64,000 bases of DNA from contig HG799463.1 in assembly GCA_000531095.1 (NCBI GenBank), forward strand, positions 643,669 to 707,668, read 5' to 3'. Positions 25,928 to 33,463 of the stretch are shown one piece after another; positions within the stretch are counted from its first letter, which is position 1, and every line of letters begins with the position of its first letter. Source of the stretch: Gemmata massiliana (lineage in GTDB: Bacteria; Planctomycetota; Planctomycetia; Gemmatales; Gemmataceae). Both the position numbers and the translations under genes were made by a program. The notes under the pieces are model-generated. The model searched no databases, was not told the DNA's origin, and worked only from the letters and a program-made list of their open reading frames with translations.

Positions 25928-26161
25928 TTACCGCTGGTAGATGGGCGGAATGCCTTCGTCCAACTGGAACAAACACAGGTTGACGCCGGTCACGAAGACG
26001 GGGCCGACGTCGCCCTGTGTCCGGGCCCCACTGGTGCGATCCTGGGCGGCCAGAAGTTGCTGAAAGTGAGCGATTTTGAACCGTTCCCAACCGAGCCACC
26101 TGTCCCGGTCCTTTTGGCCCGGGAACATCTCGCCGTAGCGGTCGCTTCCCATTGTGCACAT
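25928..26161 (-). CDS. Small hypothetical protein, 77 aa
   Basis: Starts MCTMGSDRYGEMFPGQKDRD and ends FQLDEGIPPIYQR. Codon third positions are strongly G/C as in the other genes here, and the composition (WLGWERFKIAHFQQLLAAQ) looks like a real helix, so it is probably coding despite having no Shine-Dalgarno site. A start at the second Met (26152) is equally possible. An A/T-rich patch just upstream (26162-26215) could be its promoter. No family is recognised. Confidence 0.5.
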   Translation of the reverse strand: MCTMGSDRYGEMFPGQKDRDRWLGWERFKIAHFQQLLAAQDRTSGARTQGDVGPVFVTGVNLCLFQLDEGIPPIYQR

Positions 26162-26365
26162 AGTGAATAAATTTTCACTTATGATATTGATATCGCTAGT
26201 TTCTTCGGTTTATAATTGCGGAGCGGGTGCTCGCGTGCCTGGATAATCGCGGGCGGTGCTCCCCCCTGATTCCGGGGCCGGCGCTCGCGAATGTTAGCCG
26301 CGGTGAGTGGCGTGCGTCGCTTTTCCCCGGTGAAATTGAGATATTGAAGCCTGTCGGTCCCGGAA

Positions 26366-26382
26366 TGTGAGCAATTGTTAGC
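26366..26382. promoter_or_regulatory. GTTAGC direct repeat, 10-bp period (copy 1)
   Basis: GTGAGC at 26367 and GTTAGC at 26377, one helical turn apart, 22 bp before the YjaB-like start. Like copies occur at 47925, 48007 and 62504. Confidence 0.4.
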
Positions 26383-26403
26383 ATCGGTGCGGGACGGGAG
26401 GGA

Positions 26404-26874
26404 ATGGCGATGCACATCCGACCGATCGAACCCGCGGACCGCGAACCGCTGGCGGATGTTTGGCTGCGGTCGGTGCGCGCGACGCACACGTTCCTGTCGG
26501 AACAGGACGTCCAGTCCCTGCTCCCGCTGGTCCGGGATTACCTGCTGTCCGAGGAGCCCGAATTTTGGGTTCTCTGTGCGGAGTCCGGGGCGCTGATGGG
26601 CTTCATGGGGATGTCCGGGAGCAAGATGGACGCACTGTTTCTGGACCCGCAGTTCCACCGCAGCGGGGGCGGGCGCCGGCTGGTGCGGCACGCTCAGGAG
26701 CTTCGGGGCGAACTGACAACGGACGTCAACGAACAGAACCCCGCGGCGCTGCGGTTCTACGAGGCGTGCGGGTTCGTCGTGGAGGGGCGCTCGGAGGTGG
26801 ACGACGCGGGGCGGCCGTTCCCGCTGTTGCACTTGCGCTTGCCGGTCCCGGGGCGAACGACGAGCGAGAGCTGA
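26404..26874 (+). CDS. yjaB: GNAT N-acetyltransferase, YjaB-like
   Basis: 156 residues that follow E. coli YjaB closely. SVRATHTFLSEQD matches SVDATHDFLS, GFMGMSGSKMDALFLDP matches GFMLLSGQHMDALFIDP, and LTTDVNEQNPAALRFYEACGFVVEGRSEVDDAGRPFPLLHL matches the YjaB C-terminus almost residue for residue. The acetyl-CoA loop is present as RSGGGRRLV (usual Q/RxxGxG/A). It should transfer acetyl from acetyl-CoA; the acceptor is unknown for the family. It is monocistronic. Confidence 0.9.
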   Translation: MAMHIRPIEPADREPLADVWLRSVRATHTFLSEQDVQSLLPLVRDYLLSEEPEFWVLCAESGALMGFMGMSGSKMDALFLDPQFHRSGGGRRLVRHAQELRGELTTDVNEQNPAALRFYEACGFVVEGRSEVDDAGRPFPLLHLRLPVPGRTTSES

Positions 26875-26907
26875 CTGCGGATTGGTCCCGTTTCCGTTTC
26901 CTTGTAG

Positions 26908-26999
26908 CGAGCCGCGACCGCAAGGGAGCGGGAGCGGCTCCCGTTTATCGCCGCGATCCCACGTGCGGGAAGCTTCCGCTCCCTTGCGGTCGCGGCTCG
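26908..26999. repeat. 24-bp perfect inverted repeat, 44-nt loop
   Basis: Positions 26908-26931 (CGAGCCGCGACCGCAAGGGA, then GCGG) are complementary to 26976-26999. It lies between the convergent yjaB-like and DinB genes. There is no T-run, so it is more likely a dispersed palindromic repeat than a simple terminator. Confidence 0.8.
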
Positions 27000-27054
27000 T
27001 TCGGACGCTACGTGGATCTCGAAACGAGACTAGTCAACGGAATTGGGGATTCGA

Positions 27055-27531
27055 CTACGCGCCCACCAGCTTCTTGAGCAGAGCGATTTGCCCGGCGTGG
27101 TAAGCGTAGTGCTGGCTCGTACCGTGGAGCATCACGGCCACCGCGTAGGTTTTGCCGGGTACTACGGCGTCGAGTTTCTCAGGTGCGAGGTTCGCAACCA
27201 CACTCAATAGTGTTTGATGCCGGCGGTCGAGGTCGTTGAGGGTCGCCGCCCACGCCGCGCCGCTGGTGTCGGTCACGGGTGGGAAGTTCCCCGCGTCGGG
27301 TTCGGTGATCGCGCGCCATTCGGTGATTCGTCGGGCCGCGACCTCGATCCACGCCGCGAGGTGGTTCACGAGTGCCCAGATGGAGTGCGCGAGCTGCGGG
27401 TGTTGTACCGCGGCCGTCTGCGCGGTGATGCCCTGCAACACTTCGAGTAGGGGGGGGCCGTGCCAGCAGTCGCCGTCGTAGGCGCGCCGGAGTTCGTCGT
27501 CGACCCGGGCGCGTTCACCGGTGGGTGGCAT
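27055..27531 (-). CDS. DinB-family protein
   Basis: 158 residues forming the DinB/YfiT four-helix bundle. The probable metal-binding histidines are visible: one in the second helix (LAHSIWALVNHLAAWIEVAARRI) and the pair near the C-terminus (HGTSQHYAYHAGQIALLKKL). Members are small metal-binding enzymes or thiol-transferase relatives; the substrate cannot be read here. The two-component receiver gene at 27567 lies 35 bp upstream in the same direction, so they may be co-transcribed. Confidence 0.82.
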   Translation of the reverse strand: MPPTGERARVDDELRRAYDGDCWHGPPLLEVLQGITAQTAAVQHPQLAHSIWALVNHLAAWIEVAARRITEWRAITEPDAGNFPPVTDTSGAAWAATLNDLDRRHQTLLSVVANLAPEKLDAVVPGKTYAVAVMLHGTSQHYAYHAGQIALLKKLVGA

Positions 27532-27566
27532 CGTCTCCTCCCCGAGGTGGTGTCAGCGAAGGGGCG

Positions 27567-27962
27567 TTACCCCGCTACGGCAAAGAGCCGCTCGAACCGG
27601 CGCAACACGCCGACGATCAGGACCGGGTCCGCGGGCTTCATGAGGACCAGATCGAACCCGCTCTCTTCGGCCGCGTCGAGCGTTTCGCGCGCGGCGCCGG
27701 TTACGGCCACCAGGAGCGGGCGCCGCGGGACCAGGGAGCGAACCCGGCGCGCGATCTCGAACCCGTCCACGCCGGGCATGAGCAGGTCCGTCACCACGAC
27801 ATCGGGCGGGTCCGATTCCAGGGCGCGGAGCGCGTCGGCCCCGGTCGTCGCGGTGGCCGCAGTGAATCCGTGGAGCGCGAGTACCCGGGCTAAGCTGTCG
27901 GCGGTGTCCGCTTCATCATCGATTACCAACACGCGAAGGTGGGAGACCGGACGATTCGGCAT
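27567..27962 (-). CDS. Single-domain response regulator
   Basis: 131 residues, one receiver domain. The acidic pocket is in VLVIDDEADT, the phospho-acceptor is Asp59 (VVVTDLLMPG), the conserved Thr lies in AVTGAA, and Lys109 in LMKPADP. All phosphorylation residues are present; there is no output domain and no kinase adjacent. The short intergenic gap to the DinB gene suggests co-transcription. It differs from the receiver at 19650 in most positions, so it is not a recent duplicate. Confidence 0.9.
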   Translation of the reverse strand: MPNRPVSHLRVLVIDDEADTADSLARVLALHGFTAATATTGADALRALESDPPDVVVTDLLMPGVDGFEIARRVRSLVPRRPLLVAVTGAARETLDAAEESGFDLVLMKPADPVLIVGVLRRFERLFAVAG

Positions 27963-28212
27963 GAAGGTACATTTATGTTGCGAGTGAAGGCGAGTGAACG
28001 TGAATCTTAAGCACTATCGGGCAGGCGCCAAGGGAAGACGATCGGATATTCTCGTCGATTTTGGTGTTACACAGCAGGTAAAGTCGTTCAGGGGCGATAC
28101 CTTGTGTCGGGCGACTCGTTATTGCTTTGAGAGAATTTCCCTACGACGTCTGCGATAGTGTGTAGTGAATATAACGGTGACGGGCACGAACGGCCCGTCG
28201 AAAAGCATAGAG

Positions 28213-28761
28213 TCAGTTTACGGGTACGTATGCGTAACCGTCTGTTTGTCGGTTGATGATGACGGTCAGGGCCGCGGCCGCGACCGAAACGTCCTTCGCG
28301 ACGTCAGATTCTTTAAACCCTTTGTAGTTCAGGGCTTGACCGCACACGAACACCTCAGCACCGGCGTTCTGTAAGTCACGGATGAGTGCCGCGTTGGGGT
28401 TCTTTTCGATCCCGAATTTCGCCTTATACGCTTCGTCGGTGAGAGCGGTTTTGGTGGCCTCGCCGTGGAACACGAGGGCGATCTTGACATCGGACGCCTT
28501 CAGCCCGGCCGCACCATAGAGGTTCAGCAGCCGAGCGGCCCGTTCGAGTCCTTTGTTGATGTCGGTGGGTTTGGAGTCCGCGGTGACGTCGAAAACGACT
28601 TTGGCCCCTTTGCGGGGCTGCTCCGCGGCTTTCGGTAGCGGTACCACGCCGCCCGCGTTCGGGATGATCGGGAAGACGAGTTTGGTTGCGGCTGGTTCTT
28701 CGGCGACCACGCTAACGGTCGTCAGTAGAGCCGCGACTATTCCCAGAAGTGCGTTCTGCAT
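28213..28761 (-). CDS. Exported DsrE-family protein
   Basis: 182 residues with a signal peptide (MQNALLGIVAALLTTVSVVA) and then a DsrE/DsrF-like domain. Visible family signs are VKIALVFHGEATKTALTDEAYKAKFG, NPNAALIRDLQNAGAEVFVCGQAL with the conserved cysteine, and the final ALTVIINRQTDGYAYVPVN. DsrE domains take part in sulfur relay or small-molecule binding; exported single-domain forms are widespread but poorly understood. No dsr or sulfur-oxidation gene is adjacent. Confidence 0.82.
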   Translation of the reverse strand: MQNALLGIVAALLTTVSVVAEEPAATKLVFPIIPNAGGVVPLPKAAEQPRKGAKVVFDVTADSKPTDINKGLERAARLLNLYGAAGLKASDVKIALVFHGEATKTALTDEAYKAKFGIEKNPNAALIRDLQNAGAEVFVCGQALNYKGFKESDVAKDVSVAAAALTVIINRQTDGYAYVPVN

Positions 28762-29656
28762 CGAGAGATCCTCGCGTCGGGGGCGGGCAACAGCCGTATT
28801 GTAATGCGGCTGCCCGGTCGCGTTCGGATCGTGGTGGATTCTCTGCCAACTACTCGGGGCGTTCGGTCGGATTCACGCCCGGTCGAGGAACGGGGAGGAG
28901 GCACATCCTCCGGTTGCAGCACCGGGGCCGATTCGTGCGCGAGGAGAGGCTCTGCCTCTCGTGGCTGGCCTCCGCACAGCGCCCGCACCTCGGGCACCAC
29001 ATGTGATACGTCGACACCAGGAGGTGGGGGAGTGTCGCCCCTGTGCTTTTCTTTGTCATTTTAATTTTATTTTAAATATCGACTTAATCCGGATCCGTAC
29101 TGGTCCGGTGGTCAGACACTAGTTCGGGATTTCTGGTCAGGCAAAGAATGGCGCGTCAGGTTTTTACCTCAATTTATTCTCCGTACTCAGCGGATCGAAC
29201 GCCCACGGGCCGGCGAACCGCGATAACACTAGCTCGGATCTCGATTTCGGTCGAGCGCGGCTCCCGGTGGTCACTATTTTTGCAAGATGGGCAAGTAGTT
29301 GTTGGGCAACTGGAGCACAGTGAGCTAAAAATCCGCCCGCCAAGACCGCTCGGGGAACACCGCGGCGCGACACCGGTAACCGGGAGGTATGCACTGTACG
29401 AGAGCCTCCGAGGGGCACGGATCGAGGAGAGCCGAGGGCGCCCGATTACTTTTTACCGCCTCCGGTCGCGGGCACGCGACAGCCCGTACCTTGGCGGATC
29501 ACGTTGCGGCGGGTTCGCGGCATTCGCGCGTCGGAGTGTGTTCACGGGCCGCACCTTGTTTGTCAAATCGAGCGCGAACCAAGGGGTTGATTTCCACAAG
29601 TCACGTGCTTACTCTGGGTGGACCTGCCGAGATCATCGCTTCTTCTTCGAGTCGCC
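28762..29656. other. Intergenic region, 895 bp, A/T-rich patch
   Basis: No well-supported gene. One small open frame on the minus strand at 28850-29059 has a CPRCG pair and later cysteines (69 aa) but no ribosome site; I would not call it. A clear A/T-rich patch at about 29055-29090 stands out in this GC-rich genome and may hold the promoter for the DUF1559 gene at 29657. Confidence 0.45.
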
Positions 29657-30619
29657 ATGCCCAACACTCACTTTTCTCGCCGCACTGGTTTTACACTCAT
29701 TGAACTCCTGGTGGTGATCGCGATTATTGCGATCCTCATTGGGTTGCTGCTGCCCGCCGTGCAGAAGGTGCGCGAAGCGGCGGCCCGCATGAAGTGCCAG
29801 AACAACCTCAAACAGTTGGCCCTCGCGTGTCACAACTGCGAGTCCAGCAACGGCCGGTTCCCGATCGGTAGTCAGGGGAACGACCCGGCGACCGGTCTCA
29901 ACAGCACCACTAAGAAACGCAAACCGTTCGTTGCCGACGTCCTGCCTTACATCGAGCAGGACGCGCTTTACAAGAATTACGACCCGACGCAGGACTTCAA
30001 TCACGCCAACAACACGCTGTCACGGTCGCAGAAGCTGACCATGTTTCAGTGCCCGTCGGACCAGACCCAGGAGCCGTGGTCGCCGACCAACGACTACAAG
30101 GGGAACTATGGCGTAAACTGGGGGCGCTGGGCGTTCTTCGACCAGGGCGGGCCGACCAGCAACCCCGCTCCGCTGAACGTCGGCACCGCGGGCCGGTCCC
30201 CGTTCTGGCTCGAGTTCGGCGCCAAGTTCACGGACATGACCGACGGGACCAGCAACACCCTGTGCCTGATGGAGATGCTCCAACCGCCGCGTGACCACTC
30301 GGGGAACACAACCGACCGGCGCGGGCGGATCTGGAACAACGATTCCGCGTGCTACGAGATCTCGGCCCGGATCACCCCGAACAGCCCGTCCGGGGACTAC
30401 GGTCAGTGCATCGACAACCCACAGCAAGGGTGGCCGTGCATCCGGGACGCCGCGGGCGACCCGCGGAACTTCTTCATGGGTAGCCGGAGCCGGCACACCG
30501 GCGGGGTGAGCGCCGCGTTGTGCGACGGCAGCGTCCGGTTCATTAACAACTCCGTCGATCTCACCACCTGGGCCGGCATGAGCAGCATGGCCGGCGGTGA
30601 AGTGCTGGGGGAGTTCTAA
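29657..30619 (+). CDS. DUF1559 protein with prepilin-type N-terminus
   Basis: 320 residues from the ATG at 29657; 13 upstream in-frame codons are excluded because the prepilin leader starts at this Met. The leader reads [38 protein letters not shown], a type IV prepilin-like methylation site and hydrophobic helix. NNLKQLALACHN follows, and the C-terminal SRHTGGVSAALCDGSVRFI typical of DUF1559 (H-x-G-DG) closes it. These are major paralogue families in planctomycetes, probably surface pseudopilins. The stop overlaps the next start (TAATG), so the following lipoprotein is translationally coupled. Confidence 0.93.
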   Translation: MPNTHFSRRTGFTLIELLVVIAIIAILIGLLLPAVQKVREAAARMKCQNNLKQLALACHNCESSNGRFPIGSQGNDPATGLNSTTKKRKPFVADVLPYIEQDALYKNYDPTQDFNHANNTLSRSQKLTMFQCPSDQTQEPWSPTNDYKGNYGVNWGRWAFFDQGGPTSNPAPLNVGTAGRSPFWLEFGAKFTDMTDGTSNTLCLMEMLQPPRDHSGNTTDRRGRIWNNDSACYEISARITPNSPSGDYGQCIDNPQQGWPCIRDAAGDPRNFFMGSRSRHTGGVSAALCDGSVRFINNSVDLTTWAGMSSMAGGEVLGEF

Positions 30620-31041
30620 TGCTGAAGCGCTACAGTTTTGGCGCGGCTCTCCTGGTCGCCACTGTTCTGAGCGGGTGCGCGGACCCGGCGCCCAAGCGGG
30701 GACCGATTCGCGGAACCGTCACGGTCGACGGAGAACCGCTCGCGGCCGGGCGGGTTCGCTTCTTCGCGCTGACCGGTGGAATCAGTACCGAGGGCGTCAT
30801 TCAGGACGGGCGGTACGAGATCCCGGCCGAGCGCGGGCCGACGAGCGGCAAATACCGGGTCGAGATCGTCACCGAGAAGAAGACCGGGCGCAAGGTACCG
30901 GACCGGGACGCCGGCCCCGGTGAGATGAAGGACGAGATCGTGAACGTGATCCCGCCGAAGTACAACCGGGACTCGACGACACAGATCGATTACGACTCGA
31001 GCGCAGATGCCCCGCACGACTTCAATCTGAAGACCAAGTAG
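30619..31041 (+). CDS. Lipoprotein with transthyretin-like fold
   Basis: 140 residues. The lipobox LSGC (VATVLSGCADPAP) indicates an exported lipoprotein. The body has an RGTVTVDGEPLAAGRVRFFA repeat-start and ends DFNLKTK, typical of the small carboxypeptidase-regulatory-like lipoproteins that follow DUF1559 genes in planctomycetes. It overlaps the preceding gene by TAATG. The function is unknown but it is probably a partner of the DUF1559 protein. Confidence 0.82.
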   Translation: MLKRYSFGAALLVATVLSGCADPAPKRGPIRGTVTVDGEPLAAGRVRFFALTGGISTEGVIQDGRYEIPAERGPTSGKYRVEIVTEKKTGRKVPDRDAGPGEMKDEIVNVIPPKYNRDSTTQIDYDSSADAPHDFNLKTK

Positions 31042-31045
31042 AGTA

Positions 31046-31113
31046 CCACTCGCTCGTTAACACTCGCGGTTCGCCCGGAGCTTTCTTGGCAAACCGCGAG
31101 TGTTAGCGAGTGG
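31046..31113. repeat. Dispersed hairpin repeat, copy A
   Basis: An imperfect palindrome whose arms read CCACTCGCT...TAACACTCGCGGTT and its complement, separated by TCGCCCGGAGCTTTC. A second copy with the same core (GCGGTTCGCCCGGAGCTTTC) lies at 62100-62179. Here it lies between convergent genes and may act as a bidirectional terminator. Confidence 0.8.
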
Positions 31114-31157
31114 GTGGAGCTACGCAACTACCAAATTAAAGAGCGCAACCTTCTGAA

Positions 31158-32153
31158 TCACGCCGGCCGTTCCGCAACGCAGACGATGCAGTCCGATGCG
31201 CTGGTGATGTAGCACAGCCAGGCCGCGAGTCGGGCCGTTGGCTTCCACCGCAGCAGCTTCGTGAGCAGTCCGCTGCGGCCGTTGCGATCGGCGAGGCGCG
31301 CGCTGGAGCGGAGCCAGTCGCTGTGCCGCAAGTGGCGCACCGGTTCGGGGCGGAACCCGGCGCTCTGCAACATCGTGGTTAGCGTGGTCGGAGTGAAGTG
31401 CGTGAGGTGGCGCGGGAGGTCCAGTCCGAACCACGAGTGGCCGAACAGCTTGTAGGGCAGGCTGTCGATGTTCGGCGTCGCGATGATGAGTTTGCCGCCG
31501 GGCACCAGCAGCCGGAACGCTTCTCGCAATAGGCTGAGCGGCTTGTGGACGTGCTCGAGTGAGTGCCACATGGTCACCACATCGAACGAGCCAGGTTGTA
31601 AGTCGGCATGCGGTAACGTACCGACCAGTGCAGCTAGCCCGAGTTGCTCGCGTGCTTGTTCGACGGCCCCGACGGAGGCGTCGAGCCCGGTCACCTGCCA
31701 GCCCTGATCCGCCATCGTCTTTAAGAAACTTCCCGCACCGCACCCGAAGTCGAGCAGGCGCCCGGGACCGGGCCACGGCAGCACCCCGCGGCGCTCCGCG
31801 CACGGGCGCCCCGACAGGCGCGCCCAAAACGGCCGCGCCCGGCGCGACTGCCGGATCTTCCGGGGGCGGCGGTGCGGCTGGTAATCGATCGGGTAGAACC
31901 CCGCCATCGTGCGCTCGGTCGGGCGCGGGTTCGTGTACGTCAGCCCGCAGCTCGCGCAGCGCACTACGGCGAACACCAATCCCGTGCCGGCGGCCGGGAG
32001 CGGGTCCGGGGCTTCGAGAACGGGCGCGCCCGCGTCGGTACCGCAGAGCGGGCAGGGAGTTTCTTCCCACGCGACGCTCGGGACCGTGTTACGCACTTCC
32101 GCGCCGGCGGGTAGGGGCGCGAGTGAAGAGCGGTTCAGCATGGGGGCTGCCAT
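31158..32153 (-). CDS. Class I SAM-dependent methyltransferase with N-terminal zinc ribbon
   Basis: 331 residues from 32153 (the long 32375 start would overlap the divergent lipoprotein gene). An N-terminal CPLCG...CASCGLTY zinc ribbon (about residues 30-70) precedes the methyltransferase fold. Motif I is LLDFGCGAGSFLKTM, the acidic strand-2 end is VTGLDAS, and FDVVTMWHSLEHVHKPLSLLREAFRLLVPGGKLIIATPN completes the fold. It resembles methyltransferases of the cell-surface-sugar or phthiocerol class; the acceptor is unknown. Confidence 0.88.
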   Translation of the reverse strand: MAAPMLNRSSLAPLPAGAEVRNTVPSVAWEETPCPLCGTDAGAPVLEAPDPLPAAGTGLVFAVVRCASCGLTYTNPRPTERTMAGFYPIDYQPHRRPRKIRQSRRARPFWARLSGRPCAERRGVLPWPGPGRLLDFGCGAGSFLKTMADQGWQVTGLDASVGAVEQAREQLGLAALVGTLPHADLQPGSFDVVTMWHSLEHVHKPLSLLREAFRLLVPGGKLIIATPNIDSLPYKLFGHSWFGLDLPRHLTHFTPTTLTTMLQSAGFRPEPVRHLRHSDWLRSSARLADRNGRSGLLTKLLRWKPTARLAAWLCYITSASDCIVCVAERPA

Positions 32154-32262
32154 CCGTGAGCCGACAACGGGACGTTCGGGCAAACTTACCGCGATCCGGT
32201 TTTCGGCGTCAACGGCACCTTTTCGGCAGTTAGAATGTGGCTCCCGATCTCCGGAGTTGCCC

Positions 32263-32736
32263 ATGAGAACGAGCCTCTGGTGTGCCGCACTGTGCGTTTT
32301 TGCGTTCGGTGCAACCGGGTGCGGGAAGGAGAACAAATTGCCCGGCGAGATACTGACGGCACTGGAGAATGCCACCGAAATCGAACTCTATTCACTGAAT
32401 GGCGACACGAGGACGCAAGACGGTTGGCACGGTGCCAAGATCTTGGGGCAGACGACCGTAAAGGTGGACGATGCGAAGAAAATTACGGCCGCTATGGTGA
32501 AAAGCGTGAGTGAAGGTGGACAGGGTATGCGGTGCTTCATTCCGCGCCACGGTGTCCGCGTGACACACGACGGGAAGACCTACGACCTCGTCATCTGCTT
32601 CGAGTGCCAATGGGTGAAAATCTACACGGACAAGGATGAGAGCCCCCAAAAGGTTAGAACTTCTGCTTCGGCCCAGGAGTTGCTCAATCAGATTTTGACT
32701 GATGCCAAAGTGCCGTTGGCGAAGCTGGAGAAGTGA
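32263..32736 (+). CDS. CFxPRHG-family lipoprotein (first of a tandem pair)
   Basis: 157 residues from the ATG at 32263; the longer frame from 31909 overlaps the methyltransferase. The lipobox is GATGCGK. The conserved core reads CFIPRHGVRVTHDGKTYDLVICFECQWVKIY, closely matched by the downstream protein. I do not recognise a Pfam family. The cysteines in CF-PRHG and ICFEC could bind a metal or form a disulfide. The two genes are a tandem duplication 143 bp apart. Confidence 0.75.
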   Translation: MRTSLWCAALCVFAFGATGCGKENKLPGEILTALENATEIELYSLNGDTRTQDGWHGAKILGQTTVKVDDAKKITAAMVKSVSEGGQGMRCFIPRHGVRVTHDGKTYDLVICFECQWVKIYTDKDESPQKVRTSASAQELLNQILTDAKVPLAKLEK

Positions 32737-32879
32737 CGCCGAGCCTTTCGGGTGGCTGTTTCGCACCGTAACGCCCAACTCTGCGCCGGAGCTGACCTGA
32801 CTTCTGAGACTCGGGTTACCCGTCCCGCTTGGGCGCCCAACGATCACTCAGAGTTGTGCCCTCCCGCCAGGAGACGGTC

Positions 32880-33365
32880 ATGAACGCCGTTCGTTGGTTC
32901 GTTGTGGGGTGCGCGGCCGTGCTCGGTGGCACCGCCGCGGCTCAAGATCAAAAGCAAGCCGCGACCAAATTGCCCGACGCGGTGCTAACGGCACTGGAAA
33001 AGGCCGAAGCGATCGAAGTGTACTCTCTGAACGGGAGTACCAATGATGAGGACGAAACCGGGTGGCACGCGACGCGGTTGATCGGGAAGACGAGCGTGAA
33101 GGGTGAGGCCGCGAAGGGGCTGGTTACCGCACTCAAGAAGGGGCTGAATGACAAGGCCGAAAAAGCCGACTGCTTTACCCCGCGACACGGTATTCGCGTG
33201 TCCCACGACGGCAAAACGTATGACATGCTGATCTGCTTCGAGTGCCGCTGGATGTACGTCTACACTGGAGAGAAAGAAAAGCCGTTGGTGGTGGTCATCT
33301 CCGATTCACCGCAGGAGCGGATCAACCAGATTCTCACCGACGCGAAGGTTCAAATCGCCAAATAA
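32880..33365 (+). CDS. CFxPRHG-family exported protein (second of the pair)
   Basis: 161 residues from the ATG at 32880, with GGAG upstream. It has a cleavable signal peptide (VVGCAAVLGGTAAAQ) instead of a lipobox. The body aligns along its length with its neighbour: LPDAVLTALEKAEAIEVYSLNG against LPGEILTALENATEIELYSLNG, and CFTPRHGIRVSHDGKTYDMLICFECRWMYVYT against the first copy. The overall order is conserved, including the final NQILTDAKV. The unchanged Cys/His set suggests that selection is maintained. Confidence 0.75.
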   Translation: MNAVRWFVVGCAAVLGGTAAAQDQKQAATKLPDAVLTALEKAEAIEVYSLNGSTNDEDETGWHATRLIGKTSVKGEAAKGLVTALKKGLNDKAEKADCFTPRHGIRVSHDGKTYDMLICFECRWMYVYTGEKEKPLVVVISDSPQERINQILTDAKVQIAK

Positions 33366-33390
33366 ACCGACCGGACACATCCGCAGATCC

Positions 33391-33431
33391 AACATTGAAC
33401 GCCCGGTCCTTTAGACCGGGCGTTCAATGTT
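33391..33431. terminator. 18-bp stem between convergent genes
   Basis: Positions 33391-33408 (AACATTGAACGCCCGGTC) pair exactly with 33414-33431 around CTTTA. It lies between two convergent stops (33365 and 33464), so it should terminate both, although neither side has a long T-run. Confidence 0.65.
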
Positions 33432-33463
33432 CACATTGGCCACGAAGTTGCCAACAGGTCAGG

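Noticed and set aside
28850..29059. Small minus-strand frame with a CPRCG motif
   Set aside because: No ribosome site, and a codon bias unlike the neighbours; the motif could be chance.
29148..29717. Plus-strand frame upstream of the DUF1559 gene
   Set aside because: Overlaps the DUF1559 leader in another frame and shows no motif.
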